This document shows, piece after piece, positions 44,581-56,611 of a DNA stretch of 64,000 bases. Within the stretch, counting starts at the first letter, position 1, and every line of letters starts with the position of its first letter. The stretch spans positions 124,001 to 188,000 of the forward strand of contig JASEVX010000112.1 in the NCBI GenBank assembly GCA_031761405.1, given 5' to 3'. The notes under the pieces were generated by a model. It ran no database searches and was not told the origin of the DNA. It was given only the letters and a program-made list of their open reading frames with translations. Position numbers and translations under genes: made by a program. The DNA is from Serripes groenlandicus (Eukaryota > Mollusca > Bivalvia > Cardiida > Cardiidae).

Positions 44581-46686
44581 ATGTCTCATTCAAACAAAGG
44601 CATTGGTAAAAAGTTTGATTCTTCAAACAACTGCTGTTTTTGCGATAAAGCAATCTCCATCTACGATAAACGCTATGATCGAATTGTGCGTCATCATAAC
44701 CATTTGACAGGACAATTTATTGGTGTCGCACACGCTGTGTGTAATATTAACTTGCATGGAGAAGTACATTTTATTTTCATTGGGCTCACTGAGATTTATT
44801 GACAGTTTGCAATTTATGAATTCAAGCCTTGAGAAATTGGTCGAAAATGTGAAGTTAAGTGGTGATCGATGTTTTATGAAGACTTTTATAATAAATAACA
44901 CGCTGATCTTTTAGCGAAAGGGTGTGTTTCCCTACCAAATCATGGACTCTGTGGATACATTGAAAGAAACGCACGTGTACAACGCTTTACACATGAATAA
45001 TTTAGAAGATGATATGGTCGCTTATGTGAAAACAGATGTGAGTTTACTGTCGTGCGTGTTAGAATTCAGAAATGTTTATCTTTCCAAATGCATTGACATG
45101 GTATTGTTCATTGAAAGGGGTGTGATAGGTGGTGTGTCACAAGTATCAAACTGATTCAAAACAGCTAACAACCCCTATTTGAAAGAGTATGATAACACCA
45201 AACCAACTTCCTTTGTGTGTTACGAAGACGCTAACAATGTATATGGGTGGGCCATGAGCAACTACCTCCCTTGTTCTGACTTTCAATGGTTGAATGAATG
45301 TGAAATCAAGCATCTTGATATTCAGTCTATCTAAGAAAACAGTATATAATACCGGATATATCCTTGAAGTTTCGTTAGAGCACCCACTTATCATTGCATG
45401 ACCTTACGAGCGACTACCCGCTTTGCCCCGAGAATATGCATGTGGATGATATGGATTTGTCTCCTTATTCTAAAACTTTGTTGAAAAAGCTACACAGTAC
45501 AGAACATAGACGCGATTTATATCCCAAACGAACCAAAGTAGAGAATTTGATATTGAGCCTTAATGTCAAAGATAACTACTTTGTGCATTACCGCGCTCTA
45601 CAATTCTATATTCAACTGGGTATGAAATTACAACGAGTCCATAGAGTTGAGTGCTACAATTCAAACAACAACCCTATCTAAAAGCTTACATCGACTGTAA
45701 TACAGAATGCAGAAGGCAGGCCGAAACCGAGTTCGAGAAAGATTTCTACAAACTACTCAACTGTTCTATATTTGGTAGGTTAACTGAAATAATCTTAAAC
45801 CATTTATTACAGTCTTACAAAATGTTTCCCTTTAACCCTTTCCCTCATACGACAATTCTGCAGCAGACGGCTTTGAACATATGTTGTCAAACAATAGAAA
45901 ATCTCTATAATTGAATGGATAACCTATGACTAAAAGTGGAAAACATTGTGTCAAAAGGAGAAAATTATCGTTTTGAGCAATTTCTTCTTTTGTCACTATG
46001 TTTTCTGCTGCAGAGGCGTTTGAAAGCGTCTATATGAGGGAACGGGTTAACTATCACTACTAGCATATTAAATGAGAAAGATAACTCTATTAACCTTAAC
46101 CCAAATATTACAGTATTTTAAGTTGTTTCCCTTTAACCAGTAGTAGCGTATAACTCTAGAAACCGTATTCTTAATATAACAGTATAATGAGTTTAACAAT
46201 ATATTTCAAAATTTTCAGGGAAGACGCTTCAGGACTGTCGAAAAAAGGTAGACGTCAAACTTGCACACACGGAAAAGAAACTCCGAAAATATATCGCGAG
46301 GCCTACATTTCAACGTATGACAATTTTCAACGAAGCCTTGGTTAGTGTTGAATGCAGTTATACTGAAGTCGACTTTGTTCAACCAATCTATTGTGGCATG
46401 GTTATTCTTGATTTGGCCAAATATATTATGTTCAATTATTTCTATATATATTTAAAGCTTAACTATCAAGACAGTTCAACATTGTTGGCCACAGATACTG
46501 ACAGTTTCATGCAGTTTATGCTTACTGGGAGACGGAGGACGTGTACACAGATATGGCTAGAAATTCACATATGTTTGATACATCCAACTACCCTACTTAT
46601 GATAAAGAACAATAAAGAAGTGAATGAAAAACATTGTAAAGGTATTTCACGCGCTGTAATGAAAAAAAACGAACGTCTACATAAAG
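44581..46686 (+). pseudogene. Polinton/Maverick-type DNA polymerase B relic, copy B
   Basis: This copy is the better preserved. A zinc-binding N-terminal block (CCFCDKAI, then HHNHLTGQFIGVAHAVCN) lies at 44635-44750. An exonuclease-like YVKTDVSLL follows near 45025. A nucleotide-site YEDANNVYGWAMSNYLP lies near 45220-45270, then VHYRALQFYIQLGMKL (about 45580), LNCSIFGRLTE (about 45757) and TDTDSF (about 46494). These are in the order expected of the protein-primed DNA polymerase family B of Polintons. Frames change between blocks and there are stops, plus a MITE insertion (45832-46049). It is a pseudogene. Its tail merges into the 52-bp array. Confidence 0.83.
45832..46049. mobile_element. 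MITE copy shared by A and B
   Basis: TTAA at 45832-45835 and 46046-46049. It has CCCTTTCCCTCATACGAC, GCAGCAGACGGCTTTG, the core GTGTCAAAAGGAGAAAATTA and right-side GCTGCAGAGGCGTTTGAAAG, GAGGGAACGGG. It is the counterpart of 33788-33994. Confidence 0.78.
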
Positions 46687-49181
46687 ATTACAAAGACACG
46701 CTTTTGCATAGTACCCAAACCAGATCGACAATGTAGGGATTACAAAGATACGCTTTTGCATAGTACCCAAACCAGATCGACAATATAGGGATTACAAAGA
46801 CACGCATTTGCATTGTACCCAAACCAGATCGACAATGTAGGGATTACAAAGACACGCTTTTGCATAGTACCCAAACCAGATCGACAATGTAGGGATTACA
46901 AAGACACGCTTTTGCATAGTACCCAAACCAGATCGACAATGTAGGGATTACAAAGACACGCTTTTGCATAGAACCCAAACCAGATCGACAATGTAGGGAT
47001 TACAAAGACACGCTTTTGCATAGAACCCAAACCAGACCGACAATGAAGGGATTACAAAGACACGCTTTTGCATAGTACCCAAACCAGATCGACAATGTAG
47101 GGATTACAAAGACACGCTTTTGCATAGTACCCAAACCAGATCGACAATGTAGGGATTACAAAGACACGCTTTTGTATAGAACTCCAACCAGATCGATAAT
47201 GTAGGGATTACAAAGACACGCTTTTGCCTAGAACCCAAACCAGATCGACAATGTAGGGATTACAAAGACACGCTTTTGCATAGAACCCAAACCAGACCGA
47301 CAATGTAGGGATTACAAAGACACACTTTTGCATAGTACCTAAACCAGATCGACAATGTAGGGATTACAAAGACACGCTTTTGCATAGAACCCAAACCAGA
47401 TCGATAATGTAGGGATTACAAAGACACGCTTTTACATAGAACCCAAACCAGATCGATAATGTAGGGATTACAAAGACACGCTTTTGCATAGAACCCAAAC
47501 TAGATCGACGATGTAGGGATTACAAAGACACGATTTTGCATAGAACTCAAACCAGATCGACAATGTAGGGATTACAAAGACATGATTTTGCATAGTACCC
47601 AAACCAGATCGACAATGTAGGGATTACAAAGACACGCATTTGCATAGAACCCAAACCAGATCGACAATGTAGGGATAAACAAAGACACGCTTTTGCATAG
47701 TACCCAAACCAGATCGACAATGTAGGGATTACAAAGACAAGCTTTTGCATAGAACCCAAACCAGATCGATAATGTAGGGATTACAAAGACACGCTTTTGC
47801 ATAGAACCCGAACCAGATCGACAATGTAGGGATTACAAAGACACGCTTTTGCATAGTACCCAAACCAGATCGACAATGTAGGGATTACAAAGACACGCTT
47901 TTGCATACACCTCAAACCAGATCGACAATGTAGGGATTACAAAGACATGCTTTTGCATAGTACCCAAACCAGATCGACAATGTAGGGATTACAAAGACAC
48001 GCATTTGCATAGAACCCAAACCAGATCGACAATGTAGGGATTACAAAGACACGCTTTTGCATAGTACCCAAACCAGATCGACAATGTAGGGATTACAAAG
48101 ACACGCTTTTGCATAGAACCCGAACCAGATCGACAATGTAGGGATTACAAAGACACGATTTTGCATAGTACCCAAACCAGATCGACAATGTAGGGATTAC
48201 AAAGACACGCATTTGCATAGAACCCAAACCAGATCGACAATGTAGGGATAAACAAAGACACGCTTTTGCATAGTACCCAAACCAGATCGACAATGTAGGG
48301 ATTACAAAGACAAGCTTTTGCATAGAACCCAAACCAGATCGATAATGTAGGGATTACAAAGACACGCTTTTGCATAGAACCCGAACCAGATCGACAATGT
48401 AGGGATTACAAAGACACGCTTTTGCATAGTACCCAAACCAGATCGACAATGTAGGGATTACAAAGACACGATTTTGCATATTACCCAAACCAGATCGACA
48501 ATGTAGGAATTACAAAGACACGCTTTTGCATAGTACCCAAACCAGATCGACAATGTAGGGATTACAAAGACACACATTTGCATAGAACCCAAACCAGATC
48601 GATAATGTAGGGATTAAAAAGACACGCTTTTGCATAGAACCCAAACCAGATCGATAATGTAGAGATTACAAAGACACGCTTTTGCATAGAACCCAAACCA
48701 GATCGACAATCTAGGGATTAGAAAGACACGCTTTTGCATAGTACCCAAACCAGATCGACAATGTAGGGATTACAAAGACACGCTTTTGCATAGAACCCAA
48801 ACCAGATCGATAATGTAGGGATTACAAAGACACGCTTTTGCATAGTACTCAAACCAGATCGACAAGGTAGGGATTACAAGGACACGCTTTGCATAGTACC
48901 CAAACCAGATCGACAATGTAGGGATTACAAAGACACGCTTTTGCATAGAACCCAAACCAGATCGATAATGTAGAGATTACAAAGACACGCTTTTGCATAG
49001 AACCCAAACCAGCTCGACAATGTAGGGATTACAAAGACACGCTTTTGCATAGATCCCAAGCCAGATCGAAGATGTAGGGATTACAAAGACACGCTGTTGC
49101 ATAGTACCCAAACCTGATCGATAATGTAGGCATTACAAAGACACGCTTCCAAACCAGATCGATAATGAAGGGATTACAAAG
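46687..49181. repeat. 52-bp minisatellite, about 48 copies, with an 11-unit higher-order repeat
   Basis: The unit ATTACAAAGACACGCTTTTG + CATAGTACCCAAACCAGATC + GACAATGTAGGG has a 52-bp period. A unit variant with AGGGATAAACAAAGACACG occurs at about 47671 and 48244, 573 bp apart, and the neighbouring variants match. That is a duplicated 11-unit block. Minus-strand ORFs repeat accordingly and are not genes. Confidence 0.95.
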
Positions 49182-49189
49182 TGATCATC

Positions 49190-49295
49190 ATATGAGCCGT
49201 CCCACGAGAAAACCAACATTGTGGACTCGGCGTAAAGTATCGACCTGGATCAGCCTAAGCATGCCACGCAGGCTTACCCGGATAGACACTTTTCG
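49190..49295. mobile_element. GC-rich hairpin MITE, left-half copy (B)
   Basis: ATGAGCCGTCCCACGAGAAA, AAAGTATCGACCTGGATCAG. Equivalent to 34672-34775. Confidence 0.6.
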
Positions 49296-50099
49296 CCTCC
49301 TGTGGATTTTCTGTTTCGGGAAGCATTAATCTATACCTCTATTCCCCTGAGACGGAATGTGTCGGCACACAGAAATCAATCAACAAGAGTAAAGGCCATG
49401 ACATACATATCGGGTACCAGTCCGAATCTAAGTTTTCCAAGCTTAACATATAAAATTGAATGCCTTTGCTGACAACTTAGACAAAGAAAAAAGTTGATCG
49501 TATATCAAGACAGGAAGCAGACACGGCTCATATCTGTTCGGGGTCACACAGAAATAAACAACAAGAGTGAAGGCCATTATATACATATCGGGTACCAGTC
49601 CGAATCTAAGTTTTCTAAGCTTAACATATAAAGTTGAATGCCTTTGCTGACAACGTAGACAAAGAAAAAACTTGATCGTATATCAAGACAGGAAGCAGAC
49701 ACGGCTCATACATGTATCTGGTCGGGGTCACACAGAAATAAACAACAAGAGTGCAGACAAAGACCTATCGGGAAGAGATCGCAATCTATGTTTGCCAGAC
49801 TTTAAATGACTTTAAATAAAACATGTTATGTATTTGTTGACAGCGCAGATCTAGGTACCAATCCAAATGTAGGTTTACCAGACATTATATAAAACTGTAT
49901 ACATCTGTGTTACATGTAACAACGTTAATCAAGCTCAACGTAATCGTTTATCGTATACCTAATATTTAATTGTCAAAATGGCAATGTAACAAAGACCCAT
50001 ATCACTCCTTAATGTAATATCAAAGCGACCTGTTTGGTCTGCTATGTTAATTGAGCTATCTACTAACTATACTGACTAAAGTGTAGCCAGGCTTGTGTC
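49296..50099. other. Duplicated non-coding block
   Basis: It matches 34776-35589 of copy A, with an extra local duplication (CGGGTACCAGTCCGAATCTA occurs at about 49410 and 49589). No gene. Confidence 0.5.
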
Positions 50100-50935
50100 G
50101 CTCAGTTAACCCTTAATGTAATGTCAACGCGACAATGTAACAAGGGTCTTGATCGCCTGACGCGACATACTGGTTTGTTTAAGTTTAAATGAGCTATCTA
50201 CTAACTATACTGACTAAAGTGTAGCCCGGCTTGTTTCACTCAGTTAGCCCCAATGTTATATCAAAACGACAATGTAACAAGGGTCTCGATCGCCTGACGC
50301 GACATACTGGTTTGTTTAAGTTTACAGGAGCTATCTTCTAACTATACGGTCTAAAGGTAACCCTTAGTGTTATGTTAAAACGACAATGTAATAAGGGTCT
50401 TGATCGCCTGACGCGACATACTGGTTTGTTGAAGTTTAAATATACAGACTAAAGCGTAGCCAGGCCTGTGTCACTCGGTTAGCCCTAATGTTATATCAAA
50501 ACGCCAATGTAACAAGGGTCTTGATTGCCAGACGCGACATACTGGTTTGTTTAAGTTTTAATGAGCTATCTACTGACTATACGGGCTAAAGTGTAGCCCT
50601 GCTTGTTTCACTCAGTTAGCCCCAATGTTATATCAAAACGACAATGTAATAAGGGTCTTGATTGCCTGACGCGACATACTGGTTTGTTTAAGTTTTAATG
50701 AGCTATCTACTAACTATACGGGCTAAAGTGTAGCCCGGCTTGTTTCACTCAGCTAGCCCCAATGTTATATCAAAACGACAATGTAACAAGGGTCTTGATC
50801 GCCTGACCGACATACTGGTTTGTATAAGTTTAAAGGAGCTATCTACTAACTATACGGACTAAAGGTAAACCCTTAGTGTAATGTTTAAACGACAATGTAA
50901 TAAGGGTCTTGATCGCCTGACGCGACCATTATATT
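50100..50935. repeat. ~137-bp tandem array, about 6 units (copy B)
   Basis: Same unit as 35590-36805. Units lacking the GTGTAGCC section alternate with full ones. Copy number is lower than in A. Confidence 0.88.
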
Positions 50936-52924
50936 TTTGACAACATTAAATTTGTCTGCTAGTGAGTACTCCAATATTAGTTTAACAAATGCTTTAGAAA
51001 CTAATGCGCCGAGAGGTTAAATATGAAAGCTTATTAACATTATTAACTTTCGCGAAGAAGAACGGAAAAGTACAAAAAAAGTCGCGAGAAAAATACAGTG
51101 GCGGATTTACCGGGAGCCCGTATGGCCCGTGCGATGAAAAAAATAATGGTTAACAGAGAACTATCGTGCCATGTGGCGGATTTAGCCATGCCCGACCACC
51201 CCCACCCCCCCCCCCCCCCCCCACCTCCCACGATACCCTGACCCGGCCGGTCATCATACATATCTGGAGAGCACCGGGCCAAATTCGCCGCTCAGAGCCC
51301 GGCCGGAAATCGGGCAGAAATAGACCGGGGACAGGCCAGCGTCTTGCCGACCACCCACTCTGACTCGTAGGTTAAAAAACCCGGCTCATCGCATCATTCA
51401 TCAGATTATCCAGTCGCGCTCATCACAGGTAGCAATTCAACACACAGTTTATCACAAACATGACAGAGTACAGTACAACAAGATGCCCTTAAAAGAAGGG
51501 AGGACTGAATGAGGAGGAGAGGGCAGTACCCACAAGAGAGGGAGAGTGACAGTAAGGAGAATGAGACCATGTCTCTCCTCTTCAGCCACCAATGCACCAA
51601 CAACTAGCGTGCAAACGCAAACCTCTCCCTCAACCGGGCGACACGATCGCGCTGTGCAGGTGCCCGCAAGCGCTGTGGAGGTATCAACGGCATTCTCGTT
51701 AAAATGTTTGTCTAAATGATATCTAAGTCAAGTTCGAATATGGATCATATTGGGTCAGAAACAAGGTCACTAAGCCAAATTGAAGGTAACTATTGTTAAC
51801 ATTCTGGAGGCTGCATCTTTAACTTGAGCATGTTGAAACTGTATCAGAAAGTTTGTCTTGATGATATGTAGGCCAAGTTTGAATACTGGTCATGTCTGTG
51901 AAGAAAAATAGGTCACTAGGCCAAATTGAAGGGAAATCTTGTCAACACTGTAGAAGCCACAATTGTTAAACAATTTGATCAGAATGTTTATCTTTATTAT
52001 ATCTGGGCCCTGTTCGAATATGGGTCATGCCGGGTTAAAAACAAATTAGGTCAAATTGAAGGAAAGTCTTGTTAATACTCTGGAGGCCGCATTTTTGCTA
52101 CAGCAATTTGAAACTTTGTCAGAATGTTTGGATTGATGAGTTTTGCATTATTCAAACACTTCCTCCCAGTCTAGAACATGGTTTAGAGAAATATTTCTAC
52201 TTGATGGAATGTGATTAAACATTGACATATTTCTGAATATAATAAGGCAGAAACTAACAATATTCTGCCTAAACCTGCAGTCAAATTTTGATTTGATTAG
52301 TCATGTCTTTAATGTGTATAATTGTGAGCTCTTGCACTCAGTTGAGCGATATAATGCCAACAAGGTCATCTTGTTTTCAAATTGGCCGTTTCATAATATT
52401 TACTATTTCTGATATGATTTCTTAACAATAAATACAGTTTTATACAGTTTTATTTAGAAATACAGTGGGCAACATGTCCATGAGTATACAGTATTAAACA
52501 ATGTACATATTAACATAGGTAATACAAAAATTACAAATATTAGCGTACCCATATATTTTTTAAAAATTATATCCAGCGATTGAACAACCTGTAATTTTAC
52601 ACAAAACTTATACTTGCCATTAACTGAAAATATAAGTATTGTTCATAATACAGTAAACCTTGAATACATATGAAATTTGTAGTGGTAAAGCGTGAAGGGA
52701 TAAATATGCCTTTTATTCAAAATACAAAGATTTTCGCAATTCAAATAATTTAAAAACAAACATTGACACATTTTTAATTTATTTTGGACTCTCAGATGTC
52801 ATGAGATCAATAAATTTCAAAATATTTAGTCTCTTCCAGTAATACTTTTTTATACATAAACATAAGCTGCAATTGTTATTTCCATTCACATTTTCCCTAC
52901 TTCTCCAACCTTCACTGCAGTGCT
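50936..52924. other. Insertion specific to copy B, with a poly-C tract
   Basis: Copy A goes from the array to the shared block in about 120 bp. Copy B has about 1.9 kb more. It contains a long C run (about 51203-51222), short direct repeats (GTGGCGGATTTA twice at about 51100 and 51174; CCGACCACCC twice), and from about 51690 to 52330 a dispersed repeat with GGTCACTAGGCCAAATTGAA-type sentences repeated three times. No ORF is convincing. The boundaries do not show clear TSDs to me. Confidence 0.5.
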
Positions 52925-53455
52925 TTGATTTAATGACGCCGCTTAATCAGTCGTAATTATATTGCCGTAACATTAAAAGTCTGTCCGAATGGATAAACCG
53001 TACATGCATGTGACAAATAAGCTGTAAAAACCAAATCGAATTATTTAACCTAATCGTTCACTGTGACAACAGATAAACATTAATATCAGTACAATACCAG
53101 GTCTATGAGATTGACACATCCGGGGTCTGTCAACGCCTCTATAGTTCTCGCCCGCCTTGAGTGACACTACTAAATACAGTGGAGCAGTGGAACTTTTGCT
53201 GACCTCTCGTACAAATGGTACCGGCACTTAAGATATTAAACTAAGATAAGTTATAGGTTTCGCCGACTCTTTGCCGAAAACTGCTGACAATCACGAATCC
53301 GCCTGTGGAAATTCACGAATCGATCACTGCGACATATCTAGGAACGGACAGGCATCCTTCTAACCAGAATTGAGACCACCTACCATTCCTCTGAATAACT
53401 CATTACCCTCTCATGGTTCATAGTTAGATAGCGAAACTGTGTTTTCGGTATACAA
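52925..53455. other. Duplicated non-coding block (B)
   Basis: Matches 36922-37526 of copy A with a ~100-bp deletion (after GGTACCGG near 53222). No gene. Confidence 0.5.
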
Positions 53456-53652
53456 TTAAACCCCAGTATAACATACATTCTGCGGCAGAAGACCTTGAAA
53501 TGATCTAGGCAACATTTCGGAAAATCTTTATGAATCCCTCATTATTAAATAAAGTTTAAAACATTGTGGCACAAGGAAAAGTAGCTTATTATGAACAATT
53601 TCGACTATTGACACAATGCTTTCAAATGTCGGCTGCTGCTGAGGCGTCAGCA
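53456..53652. mobile_element. MITE copy fused to the 69-bp array (B)
   Basis: TTAAACCCCAGTATAACATA, CTGCGGCAGAAGACCTTG and CGGCTGCTGCTGAGGCGTCA. Counterpart of 37527-37725. Confidence 0.65.
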
Positions 53653-54412
53653 TGCGTAAAAGTATAAATAATGATAAGCATCTGTGACTAGTACAAATCA
53701 AAACAAATACGGGTGTCAGAATGCGTTAAAGGATAAACAATGATAAGCATCTGTGACTAGTGCATATCAAACTATATACGCGGTCAGAATGCGTTAAAGG
53801 ATAAACAATGATAAGCATCTGTGACTAGTGCAAATCAAAATATATATGCGTGTCAGAATGCGTTAAAGGATAAACAATGATTAGCATCTGTGACTAGTGC
53901 AAATCAAAATAAATACGCGTGTCAGAATGCGTGAAAGGATAAACAATGATAAGCATCTACGTCTAGTGCAAATCAAAATATATACGCGTGTCAGAATGCG
54001 TGAAAGGATAAACAATGATAAGCATCTACGTCTAGTGCAAATCAAAAAATATACGCGTGTCAGAATGCGGGAAATGATAAACAATGATAAGCATCTACGT
54101 CTAGTGCAAATCAAAAAATATACGCGTGTCAGAATGCGTGAAAGGATAAACAATGATAAGCATCTACGTCTAGTGCAAATCAAAATATATACGCGTGTCA
54201 GAATGCGTGAAAGGATAAACAATGATAAGCATCTACGTCTAGTGCAAATCAAAAAATATACGCGTGTCAGAATGCGTGAAAGGATAAACAATGATAAGCA
54301 TCTACGTCTAGTGCAAATCAAAATAAATACACGTGTCAGAATGCGTGAAAGGATAAACAATGATAAGCATATGTGACTAGTACAAATCAAAATATTTACG
54401 CGTGTCAGATCT
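53640..54412. repeat. 69-bp minisatellite, about 11 copies (copy B)
   Basis: Same unit as 37715-37935 with a 69-bp period. The central units carry CATCTACGTCTAGTGC in place of CATCTGTGACTAGTGC. The two forms are separated by position: CTGTGACTAG units are at both edges and CTACGTCTAG units in the middle, which suggests expansion from the inside. Both strands have open frames as a by-product. Confidence 0.93.
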
Positions 54413-54529
54413 GGACTTGCACTATTCCTTTCCACACATCCAGTATTACACATGATGGGTGTTCAAAGACGTCGTTTTCTAACCTCAAGTTCTAATGCTG
54501 TCCGTTCTGTTTCAGTGTCTATTGAATGC

Positions 54530-54751
54530 AGGCTGAGCCCCGGTAGCTCAATAGGTAGCGACAAAAACATTCTTTCCGACGTGTGACGAAATTCACTGTG
54601 ACAAGCGACATTCGTCTTCCACAAAAGAGCTAACAGTATATGTGGAAAAGCAGCCAGTTGCCTGGAAAGATCGTTGTATGAGATGCTGGTGTGAGGTAGC
54701 CAGAAAACACATGAACTGGCCGTCGTGATATGTTGAAAAGGGCAATAAACC

Positions 54752-54787
<36 letters not shown>

Positions 54788-54805
54788 CCAATCAATCAAT
54801 CAACG
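54530..54805 (+). mobile_element. tRNA-derived SINE (shared by A and B)
   Basis: TGAGCCCCGGTAGCTCAATA head, GCGACATTCGTCTTCCACA, GTTGCCTGGAAAGATCGTTG, and a CAAT-repeat tail. Counterpart of 38045-38310. Confidence 0.8.
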
Positions 54806-55661
54806 TAGTGCTGTATTCGTCCTACAATGTTTTATTGTGCCGTTTTCGTTCCTGTCAAAGTAAAACTAACTTGGGAAGAAAAGATAATGGCATTATGGAA
54901 AGAGCGGCGTAAGATATAACGCAAAACATTGTTGTACAATATATCGTTTATTCCTTTATTTCTAAAATGTCAAAAATATTCTATACATTAATTCAATATT
55001 TCAAAATAACATTATATATTCCAGGTTTACAGAAATGTGTTGACATACTACAGTCTAAAGTCTTCAGAACCTGTTGATACAAGCGTAACTACAGTAAGCA
55101 AGTGCGACAGCCATCACACCCGTATCCTTCCTCGTACCGTAGTGGAAGACAGTGGTGCCGTTGTAGAGCGTCGGCCGCTCCTTCTAAAGGTCCCGGGTTC
55201 GAATCCCGTGATGATCTGGTTCTGCCTTTTGGCGATCCAGACTAACGGCGCGTATACTGGTTATGTTTAAAGGAAGCAGAAATCGAACGTGATAAATATA
55301 AGCTTAAAGCTTGTATCGCAATCGATGTAAAATAAATAAGTTTAAACTACAGTAGGGCGCCGAGTTCCAGTGATGGGGTTATTTGTACTGAAGCATGCGG
55401 CCTACGCAAGGTCGACTTCCAGCTAGTTTTGAAGCGGGTCTTCGCTTTTTCTCGATACTCTTTCCGATTGCGAGAGCGTGCTTGCTGATAAGGTAATTAC
55501 TCGTTGATTAACCAAATCGAAATAAGGGAGATTATAGAAACTTGAAATCTAAAATGTGACATTGTAGGAATATATTGATTGACGGGGATATAGACAAACT
55601 AGTCCAATTTACAGTTGTATGCTGACTTGCATAGTGCCCATTACTCATATCCTGCTGAAAC
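54806..55661. other. Duplicated non-coding block with a fuller tRNA-like segment
   Basis: At 55130-55260 there is GTAGAGCGTCGGCCGCTCCT and a B-box-like GGGTTCGAATCCCGTGATGA. About 200 bp on its left (54960-55167) is missing from copy A. It reads as a SINE-type head rather than a functional tRNA, because no acceptor stem is apparent. Confidence 0.5.
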
Positions 55662-55872
55662 CTTTCCCTCATATAACAAACCTGCAGCAGAAGAAATCAT
55701 ATGGAGAACAATATGGAAACGAGGTTTATGTAATAGTTCAGTTTTATAATAGGTTGAAAATATTATGAAAACATGAGAAATTGCTCATTATGAGAAATTT
55801 CTCCTTTTGCAACATTGTTTGTCGTCTGCTAAACAGGCTTCTGGGAGCATATGCATGTTGTAAATGATTAAA
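55662..55872. mobile_element. MITE copy, diverged (B)
   Basis: TTTCCCTCATATAACAAACC, CTGCAGCAGAAGAAATCATA, the core GAAATTGCTCATTATGAGAA then TTTCTCCTTTTGCAACATTG and TCGTCTGCTAAACAGGCTTC. It matches the 39012-39233 copy. Confidence 0.6.
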
Positions 55873-55984
55873 TTGTACGATTTCTCCTCTCACTCTTGCA
55901 TCTGAACAAAGTTTATTTTATATATACGCAGTATTGTTGGTTAATAAACAATGACAAAGTATCGAATAATGAAGACAAAGATTA

Positions 55985-56609
55985 CAGTTAAGAACATCTT
56001 GAAATTGACAAATTTACCGTTCACGCTCCGCTCCATTCCGTTCCGTTCCGCTCCGCTCACGTTCCATTCCGCTCATAAAGCGTTCACTCAATCATAACAT
56101 TGGGATTGCTTTTTTCCGTTCCACTCATATTGAGCGAAGCATTCATGTGATTGGATTGTTTCGTTCATAATGATTGTTTCGTTCAGAGCGCAAAATTCCG
56201 TTCCGCTCATAAAGCGTTCCAACTTCGTTCCAATCACGCTCACGATCCAATCACGATCCAATCACGTTCCGCTCAGATTGTCAATTACATGATGTTCTAA
56301 ACTGTAAGAACATCTTGAAATTGACAAATCTACCGCTCACGCTCCGCTCCGTTCCGTAACGTTCCGCTCCGCTCACGTTCCATTCCGCTCATAAAGCGTT
56401 CACTCAATCATAACATTGTGATTGCTTTTTTCCGTTCCGCTCAGATTGAGCGAAGCATTCCTGTGATTGGATTGTTTCGTTCATTATGATTGTTTCGTTC
56501 AGAGCGCAAAATTCCGTTCCGCTCATAAAGCGTTCCAACTTCGTTCCAATCACGCTCACGATCCAATCACGTTCCGCTCAGATTGTCAATTTCATGATGT
56601 TCTTAACTG
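55985..56609. mobile_element. Tc1/mariner-like MITE, tandem dimer, present only in copy B
   Basis: It is flanked by TA (55983-55984 and 56610-56611). Copy A has a single TA at the same site (AAAGATTAGAATGCAGG). Outer ends are CAGTTAAGAACATC and GATGTTCTTAACTG, a perfect inverted match, extending to CTTGAAATTGACAA. A third copy of the end lies in the middle (GATGTTCTAAACTGTAAGAA at about 56291), so two ~310-bp units share an end. The interior is rich in TTCCGCTC / GAGCGGAA-like words. No transposase. Confidence 0.85.
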
Positions 56610-56611
56610 TA

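Noticed and set aside
47547..48955. Cys-rich minus-strand ORFs that recur
   Set aside because: They translate the 52-bp array; the recurrence is the higher-order repeat.
51166..51363. Proline-rich 65-residue ORF
   Set aside because: The proline run is the translation of the poly-C tract.
53881..54453. ORFs on both strands over the 69-bp array
   Set aside because: The period of 69 is a multiple of three, so any open unit repeats. No independent coding evidence.
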